Source: an uncultured SAR324 cluster bacterium (GTDB taxonomy: Bacteria; SAR324; NAC60-12). Taken from it: a stretch of DNA of 64,000 nt. The notes under the pieces were generated by a model. That model did not search any database, was not told the DNA's origin, and saw only the letters and a program-made list of their open reading frames with translations. The stretch covers positions 248,001 through 312,000 of the forward strand of contig CAJJCY010000004.1 in NCBI GenBank assembly GCA_905182865.1, in the 5' to 3' direction. A program made the translations under genes and the position numbers. Positions within the stretch are counted from its first letter, which is position 1, and every line of letters starts with the position of its first letter. Positions 56,591-64,000 of the stretch are shown here, in pieces.

Positions 56591-57016
56591 TTAAGGATTC
56601 ACCGTAACAGGAATCATCGTTCCCTGCATGATGGCGATTAGCTTTGATTGGCCATCTTTTAGGGCATGGATCTCCGAAGTAACTACTACCAACCGTTTCC
56701 CAAGTTTCACGACTTTGCCTTCTGCTCGCAACAGTTCGCCGTCGGCAGGAGCCAGCAGGTTAATTTTTATTTCGGATGTCATGACTTCCTGATCCTCAGG
56801 CAACAGCGTCAAGGCGGAATATCCTGCGGCACTGTCTCCAATGGAAAAAGTCAGTCCTGCATGGCCATAGCCCTGCTGTTGAAGTGTTGAAGGAAGTATA
56901 GGTGCTTCGATGATGACATTCCCCTTCTCGACCTTATGAATCGTGGCCCCCAGGGTTTTCATCATACTCTGGGATTCAAAACTCCTGGTGATGCGTTCAA
57001 CCATTTTGTTTGTCAT
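56591..57016 (-). CDS. PaaI-like hotdog thioesterase
   Basis: Start ATG 57016 (MTNKMVERITRSFESQSMMK) gives 141 residues; the longer frame to 57052 is less likely. Hotdog fold: a buried helix YGHAGLTFSIGDSAAGYSAL with the H-x-G and Asp of PaaI-type enzymes, MTSEIKINLLAPADGELLRA and GKVVKLGKRLVVVTSEIHAL. It hydrolyses acyl-CoA or related thioesters. Its 3' end is duplicated at 58455-58598. Confidence 0.8.
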   Translation of the reverse strand: MTNKMVERITRSFESQSMMKTLGATIHKVEKGNVIIEAPILPSTLQQQGYGHAGLTFSIGDSAAGYSALTLLPEDQEVMTSEIKINLLAPADGELLRAEGKVVKLGKRLVVVTSEIHALKDGQSKLIAIMQGTMIPVTVNP

Positions 57017-57108
57017 TGGATCATCCTTCAAAGTGATAAAATAAGGACACATTTAATAACCAGATTACAGTCAATTTCAATTAGTATTATCTTACAAATG
57101 TAAAACCT

Positions 57109-57168
57109 CCTAACTCTCAAATCAGCGGTGCGGCCTTGGCCGCGTAAGACTGCATTTGATTGTTAGGC
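57109..57168 (-). other. Integron attC-like recombination site
   Basis: On the minus strand: GCCTAAC (R'', matching RYYYAAC) begins 24 bp after the methyltransferase stop, and GTTAGG ends the site. The arms pair as TCAAATGCAG against CTGATTTGA, leaving one extrahelical G, as in attC sites. The centre GCGGCC-AA-GGCCGC is a perfect hairpin. About 60 bp, within the attC range. The position immediately after a gene is that of a cassette attC. Confidence 0.6.
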
Positions 57169-57191
57169 GTCATTTGATTGAAGCCAAAGTT

Positions 57192-58109
57192 TTACAAGAC
57201 TTTGGCAATTGCACGTATATGATCTGGGTTTGAACCACAGCAACCTCCAATGATTTTTATATCGTGATCTCTGAGCAACTCTTTGTATGCGAGTGCGAAA
57301 GTATCTGGTTCCTCTGTTATAAGTTCTTCTGAGCCATCAATTTCAGCAGCACTTAGATCCGATGTGTTTCCGTGAAAGCTAATTATTCTTCCCTCAATAC
57401 CGGGATTCTTATCAAGTGCTTGATGTAAGATTCTCGGATGCACACAATTTATGGCAAATCGCGCTGAATTGGTGCCAACTTTGTCATCGATTCGAGTAAT
57501 GGCTTCACTTAGTTTAGTGCCATCGAGTAGACATCCTGCCTTATCCACAACAAAACTAACAACATAGGGTAATCCTGTCTCAGCCATAACTAGAGCAACT
57601 CCCATTCCCTCAGAAAGGGCAGGAAAAGTCGACGCCTGTAAATAGTCGACACCACTGGATACCAATGCTTTGACTTGCGGGGAATGAAAAGATCGGGCTA
57701 AATCCACATTCAATGCCTCCTCTGGTTTGTAGGCGTCACCCTTTGGGCCGATACTACCCTCAATCAATATAGATATATCAGAACTCGAATAGCTGGCTCG
57801 AATATCTTTTAGAAACTGAACGTTGTCTTCATTAACAGCGAAATTTAAAAATGATGACGCACGAATCCTTTCTTCGTTGGCTCGCCATGTTGCAGTTCCA
57901 ATTGCAACGGAAAACCCAGTATTCACAGCGGTTTCAATGTAGGACCTATAAACTCTCTCAAGGATTTTCGAATAATCCTCGTCGTAAATTAAGCCCGCAT
58001 GAAAAATATGCTCGTCAAGCACAACTTCTGGGCTGCGTCGAAGTAACTCAAATACAGAGCCCATGGACAAAATATGCTTCTCGGTGTTGAATAGAGATTC
58101 AAAGCTCAT
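57192..58109 (-). CDS. Homocysteine S-methyltransferase-like protein
   Basis: 305 residues. Zinc ligands: INCVHP (first Cys) and GGCCGSNPDHI (Cys pair) near the C-terminus, the Hcy-binding pattern of MHT/betaine-homocysteine methyltransferase-type enzymes. The barrel core ILIEGSIGPKGDAYKPEEAL and VDYLQASTFPALSEGMGVAL agree. It would transfer a methyl from a donor (S-methylmethionine, betaine or similar) to homocysteine or another thiol. It may be linked in function to the DmdA-like gene nearby. It is flanked by attC-like sites on both sides, so it may be a captured cassette. Confidence 0.85.
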   Translation of the reverse strand: MSFESLFNTEKHILSMGSVFELLRRSPEVVLDEHIFHAGLIYDEDYSKILERVYRSYIETAVNTGFSVAIGTATWRANEERIRASSFLNFAVNEDNVQFLKDIRASYSSSDISILIEGSIGPKGDAYKPEEALNVDLARSFHSPQVKALVSSGVDYLQASTFPALSEGMGVALVMAETGLPYVVSFVVDKAGCLLDGTKLSEAITRIDDKVGTNSARFAINCVHPRILHQALDKNPGIEGRIISFHGNTSDLSAAEIDGSEELITEEPDTFALAYKELLRDHDIKIIGGCCGSNPDHIRAIAKVL

Positions 58110-58132
58110 GATATGCCTCCTAGTTTAGTGAC

Positions 58133-58182
58133 GACTAACGCTTTGCTCACCAACAGAGTCAGCGTGGAAACATTTGTTATAC
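58133..58182 (-). other. Weaker attC-like site upstream of the methyltransferase
   Basis: On the minus strand GTATAACAAATG begins and AAAGCGTTAGTC ends a 50-bp segment just upstream of the methyltransferase start. TAAC/GTTA and TTT..CAC/GTG..AAA can pair. The internal arms are imperfect and the outer boxes deviate from RYYYAAC/GTTRRRY. It could equally be an ordinary hairpin. It is recorded because it lies where a preceding cassette's attC would be. Confidence 0.3.
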
Positions 58183-58297
58183 ACTCTCTTTGCATTGTAA
58201 ATTTATGAATTGTATTTTTTTTTAATTTAAGTTAAAAACCTAATTTAATGCTTCTTTTATTATTTAGCTAGATTTAGAGGGATAGTGGATATTATGC

Positions 58298-58455
58298 TCT
58301 CGGGGTTATGAGCATTCATTTAGTCAGTTCAGGGCCAGAAATACTTCTCCTACTTTTGAAAGCACTTATTAGCAGCTTCCAAATGATCTCCAGAGCGTAC
58401 ATACTCTTCAACGAATACCTGCCTTTGATTAGTTAAGTCTGTCTTAGCCATAGTT
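58298..58455 (-). repeat. TerS-like repeat with internal deletion
   Basis: Plus-strand order: CTCGGGGTTATGAGCATTCA, GTCAGTTCAGGGCCAGAAAT, then GAAAGCACTTATTAGCA (the 3' end of the gene), joined at 58372 directly to the 5' part (GATCTCCAGAGCGTACATAC, CTTTGATTAGTTAAGTCTGT and CTTAGCCAT). About 300 bp of the middle is missing. It shares its right half with 56487-56572. Confidence 0.65.
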
Positions 58456-58600
58456 CTTTACCTCATTTTTCACATTTTAAGGATTCACCGTAACAGGAAT
58501 CATCGTTCCCTGCATGATGGCGATTAGATTTGATTGGCCATCTTTTAGGGCAAGGATCTCCGAAGTAACGACTACCAACCGTTTTCCAAGTTTCACGGAT
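58456..58600 (-). pseudogene. Duplicated 3' end of the PaaI thioesterase gene
   Basis: Near-identical to 56573-56711, including the shared words TTCTTTACCTCATTTTTCAC, AGGATTCACCGTAACAGGAA and CCATCTTTTAGGGCA. It encodes the last 40 or so residues (GKRLVVVTSEI ... GTMIPVTVNP), has no start, and ends at 58600 against the renalase-like gene. It is part of the 225-bp direct repeat. Confidence 0.75.
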
Positions 58601-58606
58601 TAAAGA

Positions 58607-59385
58607 CTATCTATTATTTACTAAGTAATTCGCTGTATTAAATCCAGAAAGGAAAGCTCCTTCCAATTTTGCTCCTCCAAAAATTTCACCAGTGATTATT
58701 AAATTCTGATTATGTTTAGCTTGTTTAAAGAAATAATTTAAAACTTGTTTGTTCCATTCATCTTTACATTTATGAATTTTTGTTTCAATTTTTTCAAAAT
58801 TTACTAATTTTGCTAATTCATCAGGCATTATACGTGCTAGTTTTTCATCATTAAATTCCCAAATAAAATCGCTGAAAGATGCTGATGCATGGGCAGTAAT
58901 ACAATGTTTTTTTGAGATCCCCTTTATTTTATTGTCAGTGACAAAATCCCAAAAACTATTTGGTTTTTGCATTGCTCCTGGAAATTTAATATTTGTTTCT
59001 TTTTTAATACTCATCATTAAAGAAATGCATTTGTCATAATTAATATTTTTAATTTCCTCTAAAAAATTTTTATCAAAAAGAAAATAGCATAATAAAACAG
59101 GATGGATTGAGGCAGAGGTGGTGTCATTATTAAATACTTTGAAGAAAAATTAATATTGTCCGAACCCTCTAAGAACCAATCATGTTTAAATAATTTTAGT
59201 GTTTTGATTGTTGTATTTTGAAAAACATTTAAGTTTTCTGAGATTTTTAAGGGTAATGAATGCATTCCATCAATTCCTATATATCTAGGATAGCCATCAT
59301 TTTTACTAAATCCATTGCACCATTTATTTATCCATTTATTTTCTACCCAAAAATCAATCTCTTTTTTTGCTGCATCTGAAATCAT
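58607..59385 (-). pseudogene. Renalase-like FAD oxidoreductase, N-terminally replaced and frameshifted
   Basis: The 59059-59385 frame begins [15 protein letters not shown], which is the start of NuoE, not of this family, then switches to renalase-like sequence: INKWCNGFSKNDGYPRYIGI, GMHSLPLKISENLNVFQNTT and YLIMTPPLPQS. A frameshift near 59060 leads to the 58607-59017 frame, ending in the FAD motif LIITGEIFGGAKLEGAFLSG. The N-terminal Rossmann domain (GxGxxG) is absent. This oxidoreductase is usually next to photolyase-like genes, as here. The gene is a chimera and almost certainly inactive. Confidence 0.7.
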
Positions 59386-59612
59386 CTATCAACCTCACCA
59401 AAAACAATATCTTGAGTACCAATAATGGTTACAACGTCAGAAAGCATGTGACCTTTAGACATTTCATCCATCGATGCAAGATGTGGAAAACCTGGCGCTC
59501 TAATTTTAATTCTATAAGGCTTATTAGCACCATCTGAAACTATATAAACTCCAAACTCCCCTTTGGGAGCCTCAACAGCTGTATAACTCTCACCCTCTGG
59601 CAAGCAGAATAT
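59382..59612 (-). pseudogene. nuoD: nuoD C-terminal fragment
   Basis: A 73-codon frame: [69 protein letters not shown]. This is the unmistakable end of the NADH-quinone oxidoreductase 49-kDa subunit, including the closing D-I-V-F-G-E-V-D-R. No other nuo gene is present. The stop overlaps an ATG (ATGA) leading into [13 protein letters not shown], the first residues of NuoE, as in a normal nuoD-nuoE junction. Confidence 0.85.
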
Positions 59613-59688
59613 TTCTCCATTTTTTACGCCAGGTAAATGGACGGAGACATCTTACACAAACTTTAGTTGGTAAATTAGACTTTTTCAT
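59590..59688 (-). pseudogene. DUF2256 zinc-ribbon protein, 5' fragment
   Basis: 32 codons from ATG 59688: [32 protein letters not shown]. LPTKxCxxCxRPFxWRKKW is the DUF2256 signature. The usual second half (W-x-x-V-x-Y-C-S-x-x-C) is missing, replaced at about 59612 by nuoD sequence. Its start overlaps the end of the photolyase-related gene by 14 bp, as is typical of this cluster. Confidence 0.75.
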
Positions 59689-61205
59689 TATTTTCAATAC
59701 GTTTTAGGAAAGTATTACTATCTGATCTAATAGATTCAAATTTCTCAGATTTCATTTTGTCTAAATTTCTATAAATAAGCCCCATTCTTGGGTTATTTCT
59801 TAATTTATTTTCATTTCTTATTAAAAAATCCCAATATAGATAATTAAATGGACACGCATCTTCTCCATTTTTTGAGCTTACTTTATAATGACAACTTTTA
59901 CAGTAATTTGACATTTTATTGATATAGCTCCCACCTGCTGCGTATGGCTTACTGGCTAGGTAACCACCATCGGCAAACAAAACCATCCCTAGTGTGTTTG
60001 GGAGTTCTACCCACTCATAGGCATCAATATAAATACCAAGATACCATTTGTGAACTTCTTTAGGATCTAGCCCTGCCAGCAAACTAAAATTACCTATAAT
60101 CATCAATCGTTGAATATGATGGGCATACGCATTTTCTTTTGTTTCACTCACGCATTGTCGCAAACAGTTCATTTTGGTGTTGGCCGTCCAGTAAAAATCC
60201 GGAAGCTTGTCGTTTGCATCTAAAAAAGTTTCGATCACGTAATCTGGCATCTTTAGCCAATAAATACCCCTCACATATTCGCGCCAGCCCAGTATCTGAC
60301 GGATGAAGCCCTCGACGGCATTAATGGGGCAGTCCGTCGCGATAAGCTTGCTCCACTTTTTGGATACATTCGAGCGGGCTGAGTAGCCCGCAATTGATGT
60401 AGAAGCTGAGATGTGAGTGATACATCCAAGGCTCACCTTCAATCATCGCATCTTGATAATCCCCAAATTGACTAAGTCGCTTCTCGATGAATAATGTCTA
60501 ATGCCTGAAGTGCTTGATCCCGGGTGACAGCAAAGTAAAAAGGCTCTAAATCGCCGAAATGGTCGGGAAGAGCTTTGCAACAAGCTCAATTACATCACGC
60601 GTAATGTCATCTGTATCGTTTGTGTAAGGCTTGGGTATACTCAGTCCCCTTTGGGAGGTTTTCTGTTTTCCACATCATAATTCCATTGTCCACCAACAGG
60701 CTTATTACCGTCCATTAAAACGGAATATTTCTTTCGCATTTCTCGATAAAAATATTCCATCCGTAACTGTTTGCGATCTCTTGCCCATCAGTAAACTCAT
60801 CAATTGTACATAAGAAACGTTATCATCTCTTATTTCAACATGAATATTTAATTTATTCTCCCATTCTAATATTTCAGAATAAAGTCTAAACTCGTTTGGC
60901 TTTGTAACGATGATTTTTTTGTAATTATTAATATCTATAGCTTTTTTTACTTCACCAAAAAGACTGCCACTATTATTAACATCATCATATTTTACATATT
61001 TCAACTTGAAATTTGATTCTTCTAAAAATTTAGAAAAATGCCGCATAGCTGAAAATAAAAAAGCTATTTTTTTCTTATGATGCTTTACATAGGTAGCCTC
61101 AGATTTAACTTCACATATTAAAATATTATCAGTTAATTTGTTTACATCTCGTAAACTTGATATATTTTCATTAAGCTGATCACCTAATATTAACCTTAAA
61201 ATCAT
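59675..61205 (-). pseudogene. Cryptochrome/photolyase-related protein (FeS-BCP type), frameshifted and mosaic
   Basis: 60705-61205 encodes the N-terminal domain (MILRLILGDQLNENISSLRD, AIDINNYKKIIVTKPNEFRL). After shifts between 60400 and 60720: NKPVGGQWNYDVENRKPPKG, RDQALQAL, LSQFGDYQDAMIEGEPWMYH and LNxGLLSPLECI. The 59675-60442 frame gives the FAD and cluster region: AVEGFIRQILGWREYVRGIY, NCLRQC, YCKSCHYK, and ACPFNYLYWD. The four Cys fit the [4Fe-4S] ligands of the PhrB/DPRP family. These repair 6-4 photoproducts or act as blue-light sensors. About 60130-60560 is distinctly GC-richer than both ends of the same gene. Confidence 0.8.
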
Positions 61206-61215
61206 CTCATAAACC

Positions 61216-62616
61216 TTAATTATCGATTAAATCAAAAAAAGGCGATTTTAAATCAACTATAGGGTTTGGATATGTATTGCCTAGTTCTATGCCAGATTCC
61301 TTCAGAATATGGTCTGGAGTTTCCCATGGGCTGAATAGATATTTGTCTGGTAGCGATGCTATCTCAGGTATAAATCGACGAACATAACTGCCATTAGGAT
61401 CAAATTTTTTCCCCTGCGTAACAGGATTAAAAATTCTGAAATAAGGAGCTGCATCTGCACCACAACCTGCAATCCATTGCCAACTTGCACTATTATTAGC
61501 AAGGTCAGCATCAACAAGGTATCCCAAAACCATCGTTCTCCATGATGCCAATGCAGTCGCAGATTTTTTACCAAAAAAGAGCCAACAATCATCCGTATAC
61601 GATTATGCATGTAGCCAGTTTGCCAAAGTTCTGACGCATTCCTGCATCAACCATGGGAATACCTGTTTGCCCCTTTTCCCAAGCTCTCAAAACTTCTGAA
61701 TCTTTAGCCCATGGGAAAGAGTTAAATTTTGGCTGCAGATTTTTTTTAGGCAAGTCTGGGTTATGATAGAGCTGGCTGTAAGAAAATTCACGCCATCCTA
61801 ATTCACTACAGAAATGATCAATATGTTTATCATCACCAATGCTTTTAACCTGTATGCCAAAGTTGGTTAGGCGATATTTCACCAAAATGAAGATAAGGTG
61901 ATAACCTCGAAACATAAGGCTTGGCAGGGAGATTTCGTCCATCCTTATATTGAGAGAGTCCTTCCTTGATGAACTGTTGAAATCGTGTATGCGCTCCTTT
62001 CTCTCCGATACTCCAATTTGGTTCGAGCTTTTTATTCCAGCATATAAATAGGCAAAAGTTTTAACTGGTTTAGGTTAACAGAACCATCGTTATCACGAAG
62101 GTATTTTACATTGCTAGGTGAGGGAATGGACTTACGAGGTTGCTCAGCCTGCAAGCATCCTTTCTGGTAAAATGGCGTAAACACTTTGTAATGTAGTCCC
62201 ATCATCTTTTTTGATCGTCCATGGCTCCCAAAGTAACGACCCATTGCAGCTTTCTACATTTAGACTTTTTTTTAGATGATCTTTGATCTTTTTGCATCAC
62301 GATCAATACGCCACGGTTCATAGCATCTATTCCAATAAATCGCATTTATATCAAAGCGAGTTAAAATTTCATCAAGAATATCAATAGGATTACCGTGATA
62401 AACGGATAAATTTCCGCCTAAAGAGTTGTTGAGTGATTTAAGAGAATGATGCAACCACCAACGGCTTGCACTGCCCATAGTATAATCACCTGCATTCCCA
62501 TCATCAAGGATGAAGAGTGGCAGGACTTTTCCATGCCTTGCTGCTTTATAAAGTGCAGGATTATCTGACAAGCGCAAGTCCTGTCTAAACCAGTGAATAG
62601 CAATATTTTCTGTCAT
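61216..62616 (-). pseudogene. phrB: Class I deoxyribodipyrimidine photolyase, multiply frameshifted
   Basis: Pieces in order: [20 protein letters not shown] (start ATG overlaps the preceding SDR stop as ATGA), YWNRCYEPW; after shifts near 62270 and 62030, [139 protein letters not shown] and VRRFIPEI to 61216. All FAD- and lesion-binding motifs of CPD photolyases are present; five indels separate them. About 465 residues when joined. It repairs UV pyrimidine dimers with light. Confidence 0.85.
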
Positions 62617-63320
62617 GGCTTAACTTCTGTGCCATCCCACGCGAAACATTTACCGCTTTGCTCAGATGTTAAGTTTGTTAAAACTTGCAATAGTTTTTGG
62701 ACTGAATACTCGGGTGTAAATAGCTTACCATCGGGCACGTTACCCTGAAAGGGCATAGATAAATTACTATCTACCGTTCCAGGATGAAGTCCAACGATAA
62801 TTGTTTTTTTATTACTTCTGCCAATTTCAATTGCTGCATTTTCCTGAGAATCAGAACCATGAACTGCATTTTCACTAATAGAGTCAGCAAATTCATTTCT
62901 AATAGTTCCAGCAGCTGAAAGTGCTGCAAAAATAGATTGGCTATCTCTATTCAGTTTGGGAAGGAAATGTTTAGCGATTAAAGAAGGAAGAATGGTGTTG
63001 GCCTCAAATAAGAGATGAAATTTTTCTGCAGATAATTCTTTCAGTGATTTTTCAGGCAACAGTGCACCATCATGCAAAATACCCGTGGCAACAATAACCA
63101 TATCAAGTTTCGCATCTTTCGAAGCAATCAATGCAGATTCTTCAATTGATGTTTCATCCCGATAATTAATCTGGTGGTATGTCACATTCGGCAGCATTAT
63201 TTCTGGCTGTTGTTGGGAAAAAGCATGGATAGTTGCATTAGGGTATGAAACAGATAACTGTAGTGTAAATGAGCTGCCAATTGCTCCTGAGGCACCGACA
63301 ATCACAATGTTGTTAATCAT
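62613..63320 (-). CDS. CsgA-type short-chain dehydrogenase lacking the YxxxK motif
   Basis: 235 residues. [18 protein letters not shown] (GxxGxIG), [20 protein letters not shown] and ALSAAGTI (catalytic Ser region) identify the family, which is commonly found beside photolyase genes in marine bacteria. The expected Y-x-A-S-K helix between ISEN and AAIEIGR is replaced by [10 protein letters not shown] and is about 11 residues short, so the catalytic Tyr and Lys are gone. It overlaps the photolyase start by 4 nt and is the first gene of the cluster. Probably inactive. Confidence 0.75.
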   Translation of the reverse strand: MINNIVIVGASGAIGSSFTLQLSVSYPNATIHAFSQQQPEIMLPNVTYHQINYRDETSIEESALIASKDAKLDMVIVATGILHDGALLPEKSLKELSAEKFHLLFEANTILPSLIAKHFLPKLNRDSQSIFAALSAAGTIRNEFADSISENAVHGSDSQENAAIEIGRSNKKTIIVGLHPGTVDSNLSMPFQGNVPDGKLFTPEYSVQKLLQVLTNLTSEQSGKCFAWDGTEVKP

Positions 63321-63419
63321 ACTAAAACTCTCTCAAAATTTTATTTTTCTAAATCAAAATCATAGTAATAGTCTCTTCCACTATGCCTTAAATGAGTCAT
63401 CTACCACATAAACTAATGA

Positions 63420-63600
63420 TAGTCTCCAGAGAGTACAGACTCTTAAATGAACACCTGTCTTTGAATAGTTAAGTTAGTATTTGCCATAATTGCCTTGCAC
63501 TTATGATAAATAGGTTAAAACCTAATTTCTACCCCGTGTATGTTTTTGGGATGATATATAATAGAGATTGATGCCCGTTTTGAGCCCCACCCCCCCTCAT
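63420..63600 (-). repeat. TerS-like repeat, 5' end plus leader (decayed)
   Basis: TCTTTGAATAGTTAAGTTAG plus TATTTGCCAT matches the first codons (MANTNLT), preceded on the minus strand by leader words CCCCGTGTATG and GATGATATATAATAGA. Several stops and substitutions. Beyond it, 63608-63650 (minus) reads IHFKPDQIDVLP*, matching IYLEPDQIEAL at 20780. The rest of the 440-bp gap 63321-63759 shows nothing else. Confidence 0.55.
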
Positions 63601-63759
63601 TGCTTAAGGCAGAACATCAATCTGGTCAGGTTTGAAATGAATAATATTCTTATGTTGGAAGTAAAAACCAATACGTGTGATTTTGGTCTACAGGCTGAAA
63701 TTTGATAGGAACTTTAATATAACCAAAACCAACCAATATGTGGGAAAAACTTAATGTAT

Positions 63760-64000
63760 CTAGAATAATTCTTTTAGCCCTTTAAAATCGATATCTGAGA
63801 ATTCATTTAACTTTAGCTGAGCCATAGAAAAATCTTGATTCAAACTAAGATTGCCAGGAATCGCAATCCCTTTTATACCTGCAGAGAGAACTGAATTTAG
63901 ACTTGAAGTAGTATCTTCAAAAGCAACTGATTCTAATTCTTGGACATTAAGCTCCTCAAGACAAATTTTATAAACTTGAGGATCTGGCTTTTGCTTATTA
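63760..64000 (-). CDS. HAD-family hydrolase, beta-phosphoglucomutase-like (partial, 3' end)
   Basis: The open frame from the window edge reads NKQKPDPQVYKICLEELNVQ, SVAFEDTTSSLNSVLSAGIK GIAIP and ends DIDFKGLKELF at a TAG (63760-63762). K-P-D-P-x-V-Y is HAD motif III (Lys), AFED is motif IV (Asp), and the A-G-I-K-x-I-A-x-P following is typical of the phosphatase/phosphoglucomutase-like subfamily. The N-terminal half lies outside the window. Substrate unknown. Confidence 0.75.
   Translation of the reverse strand, partial: NKQKPDPQVYKICLEELNVQELESVAFEDTTSSLNSVLSAGIKGIAIPGNLSLNQDFSMAQLKLNEFSDIDFKGLKELF

Noticed and set aside
36955..58340. CTCGGGGTTATGAG and CAGTTCAGGGCC words first taken as a separate intergenic repeat
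   Set aside because: Reverse-complemented, they are the last codons (GPELTK) and 3' flank of the TerS-like gene, so they belong to that family.
1..64000. CRISPR arrays and rRNA genes
   Set aside because: No evenly spaced short repeats with unique spacers and no conserved rRNA stretches were seen; the repeats present are dispersed and longer.

Overview
The window is AT-rich bacterial DNA with short operons, mostly on the minus strand. Its gene content is typical of a free-living marine heterotroph: a DmdA/GcvT-like protein, AzlC/AzlD, four EamA transporters, TauE, an SPFH protein, many single-domain detoxification enzymes (GST, GFA, cupin, SnoaL, ABM, NudC, Tag) and a photolyase cluster. An uncultivated marine proteobacterium (SAR324-like or similar) would fit, but no marker gene here proves it; this is inference from content and composition.

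Layout. 1-3.6 kb: partial gene, small membrane protein, lipoprotein, outer-membrane-like protein with a truncated copy, and a broken repeat lipoprotein. 3.8-5.6 kb: broken EamA transporter, MORN lipoprotein. 5.7-7.0 kb: intact, translationally coupled three-gene cobalt-type nitrile hydratase / thiocyanate hydrolase-like operon. 7.3-8.4 kb: AzlCD amino-acid exporter. 8.4-16.8 kb: gene remnants, GST, MFS, broken thioesterase, gamma-glutamyltransferase, cupin, GFA, broken amidotransferase, haloacid dehalogenase. 17.4-20.2 kb: integrase remnants beside a GC-richer UbiA/FAD-oxidoreductase pair. 21-27 kb: three EamA transporters, a tandem pair of DUF3015-like periplasmic proteins, SPFH protein. 28.3-32.7 kb: RND efflux adaptor and pump with many frameshifts. 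32.9-41.5 kb: NudC, class IV aminotransferase, ABM, TauE, metalloprotease lipoprotein, ABC exporter without a Walker B, chalcone-isomerase-like protein. 41.8-45.0 kb: GC-richer SulP/DEAD-box helicase insert. 45-56 kb: MFS, DinB, Tag, CMD, coiled-coil membrane protein, SDR, second metalloprotease lipoprotein, SnoaL, DmdA-like protein. 56.5-58.6 kb: thioesterase and homocysteine methyltransferase between 225-bp direct repeats, with attC-like sites around the methyltransferase. 58.6-63.3 kb: light-response cluster (renalase-like oxidoreductase, DUF2256, FeS-type photolyase-related protein, class I photolyase, SDR) invaded by a nuoD/nuoE fragment.

Two repeat systems stand out. The first is a family of at least a dozen fragments of one gene resembling a phage terminase small subunit (TerS), with its own conserved 5' leader. 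Joining the overlapping fragments gives a protein of about 150 residues. The second is a roughly 190-bp intergenic element in four copies. Every copy lies 60-105 bp upstream of a minus-strand start codon, in one orientation, and two copies carry an exact TTGCAC-N17-TAACAT promoter-like pair facing the gene. A third short repeat, attC-like sites and a tRNA-Leu remnant add to the picture of a genome shaped by repeats.

About fifteen genes, including usually conserved ones, are interrupted by single-base frameshifts. This could be real decay or uncorrected indel errors, and raw reads would decide. Wherever I call a gene broken, the reading frame resumes with clear homology on the other side of the shift.
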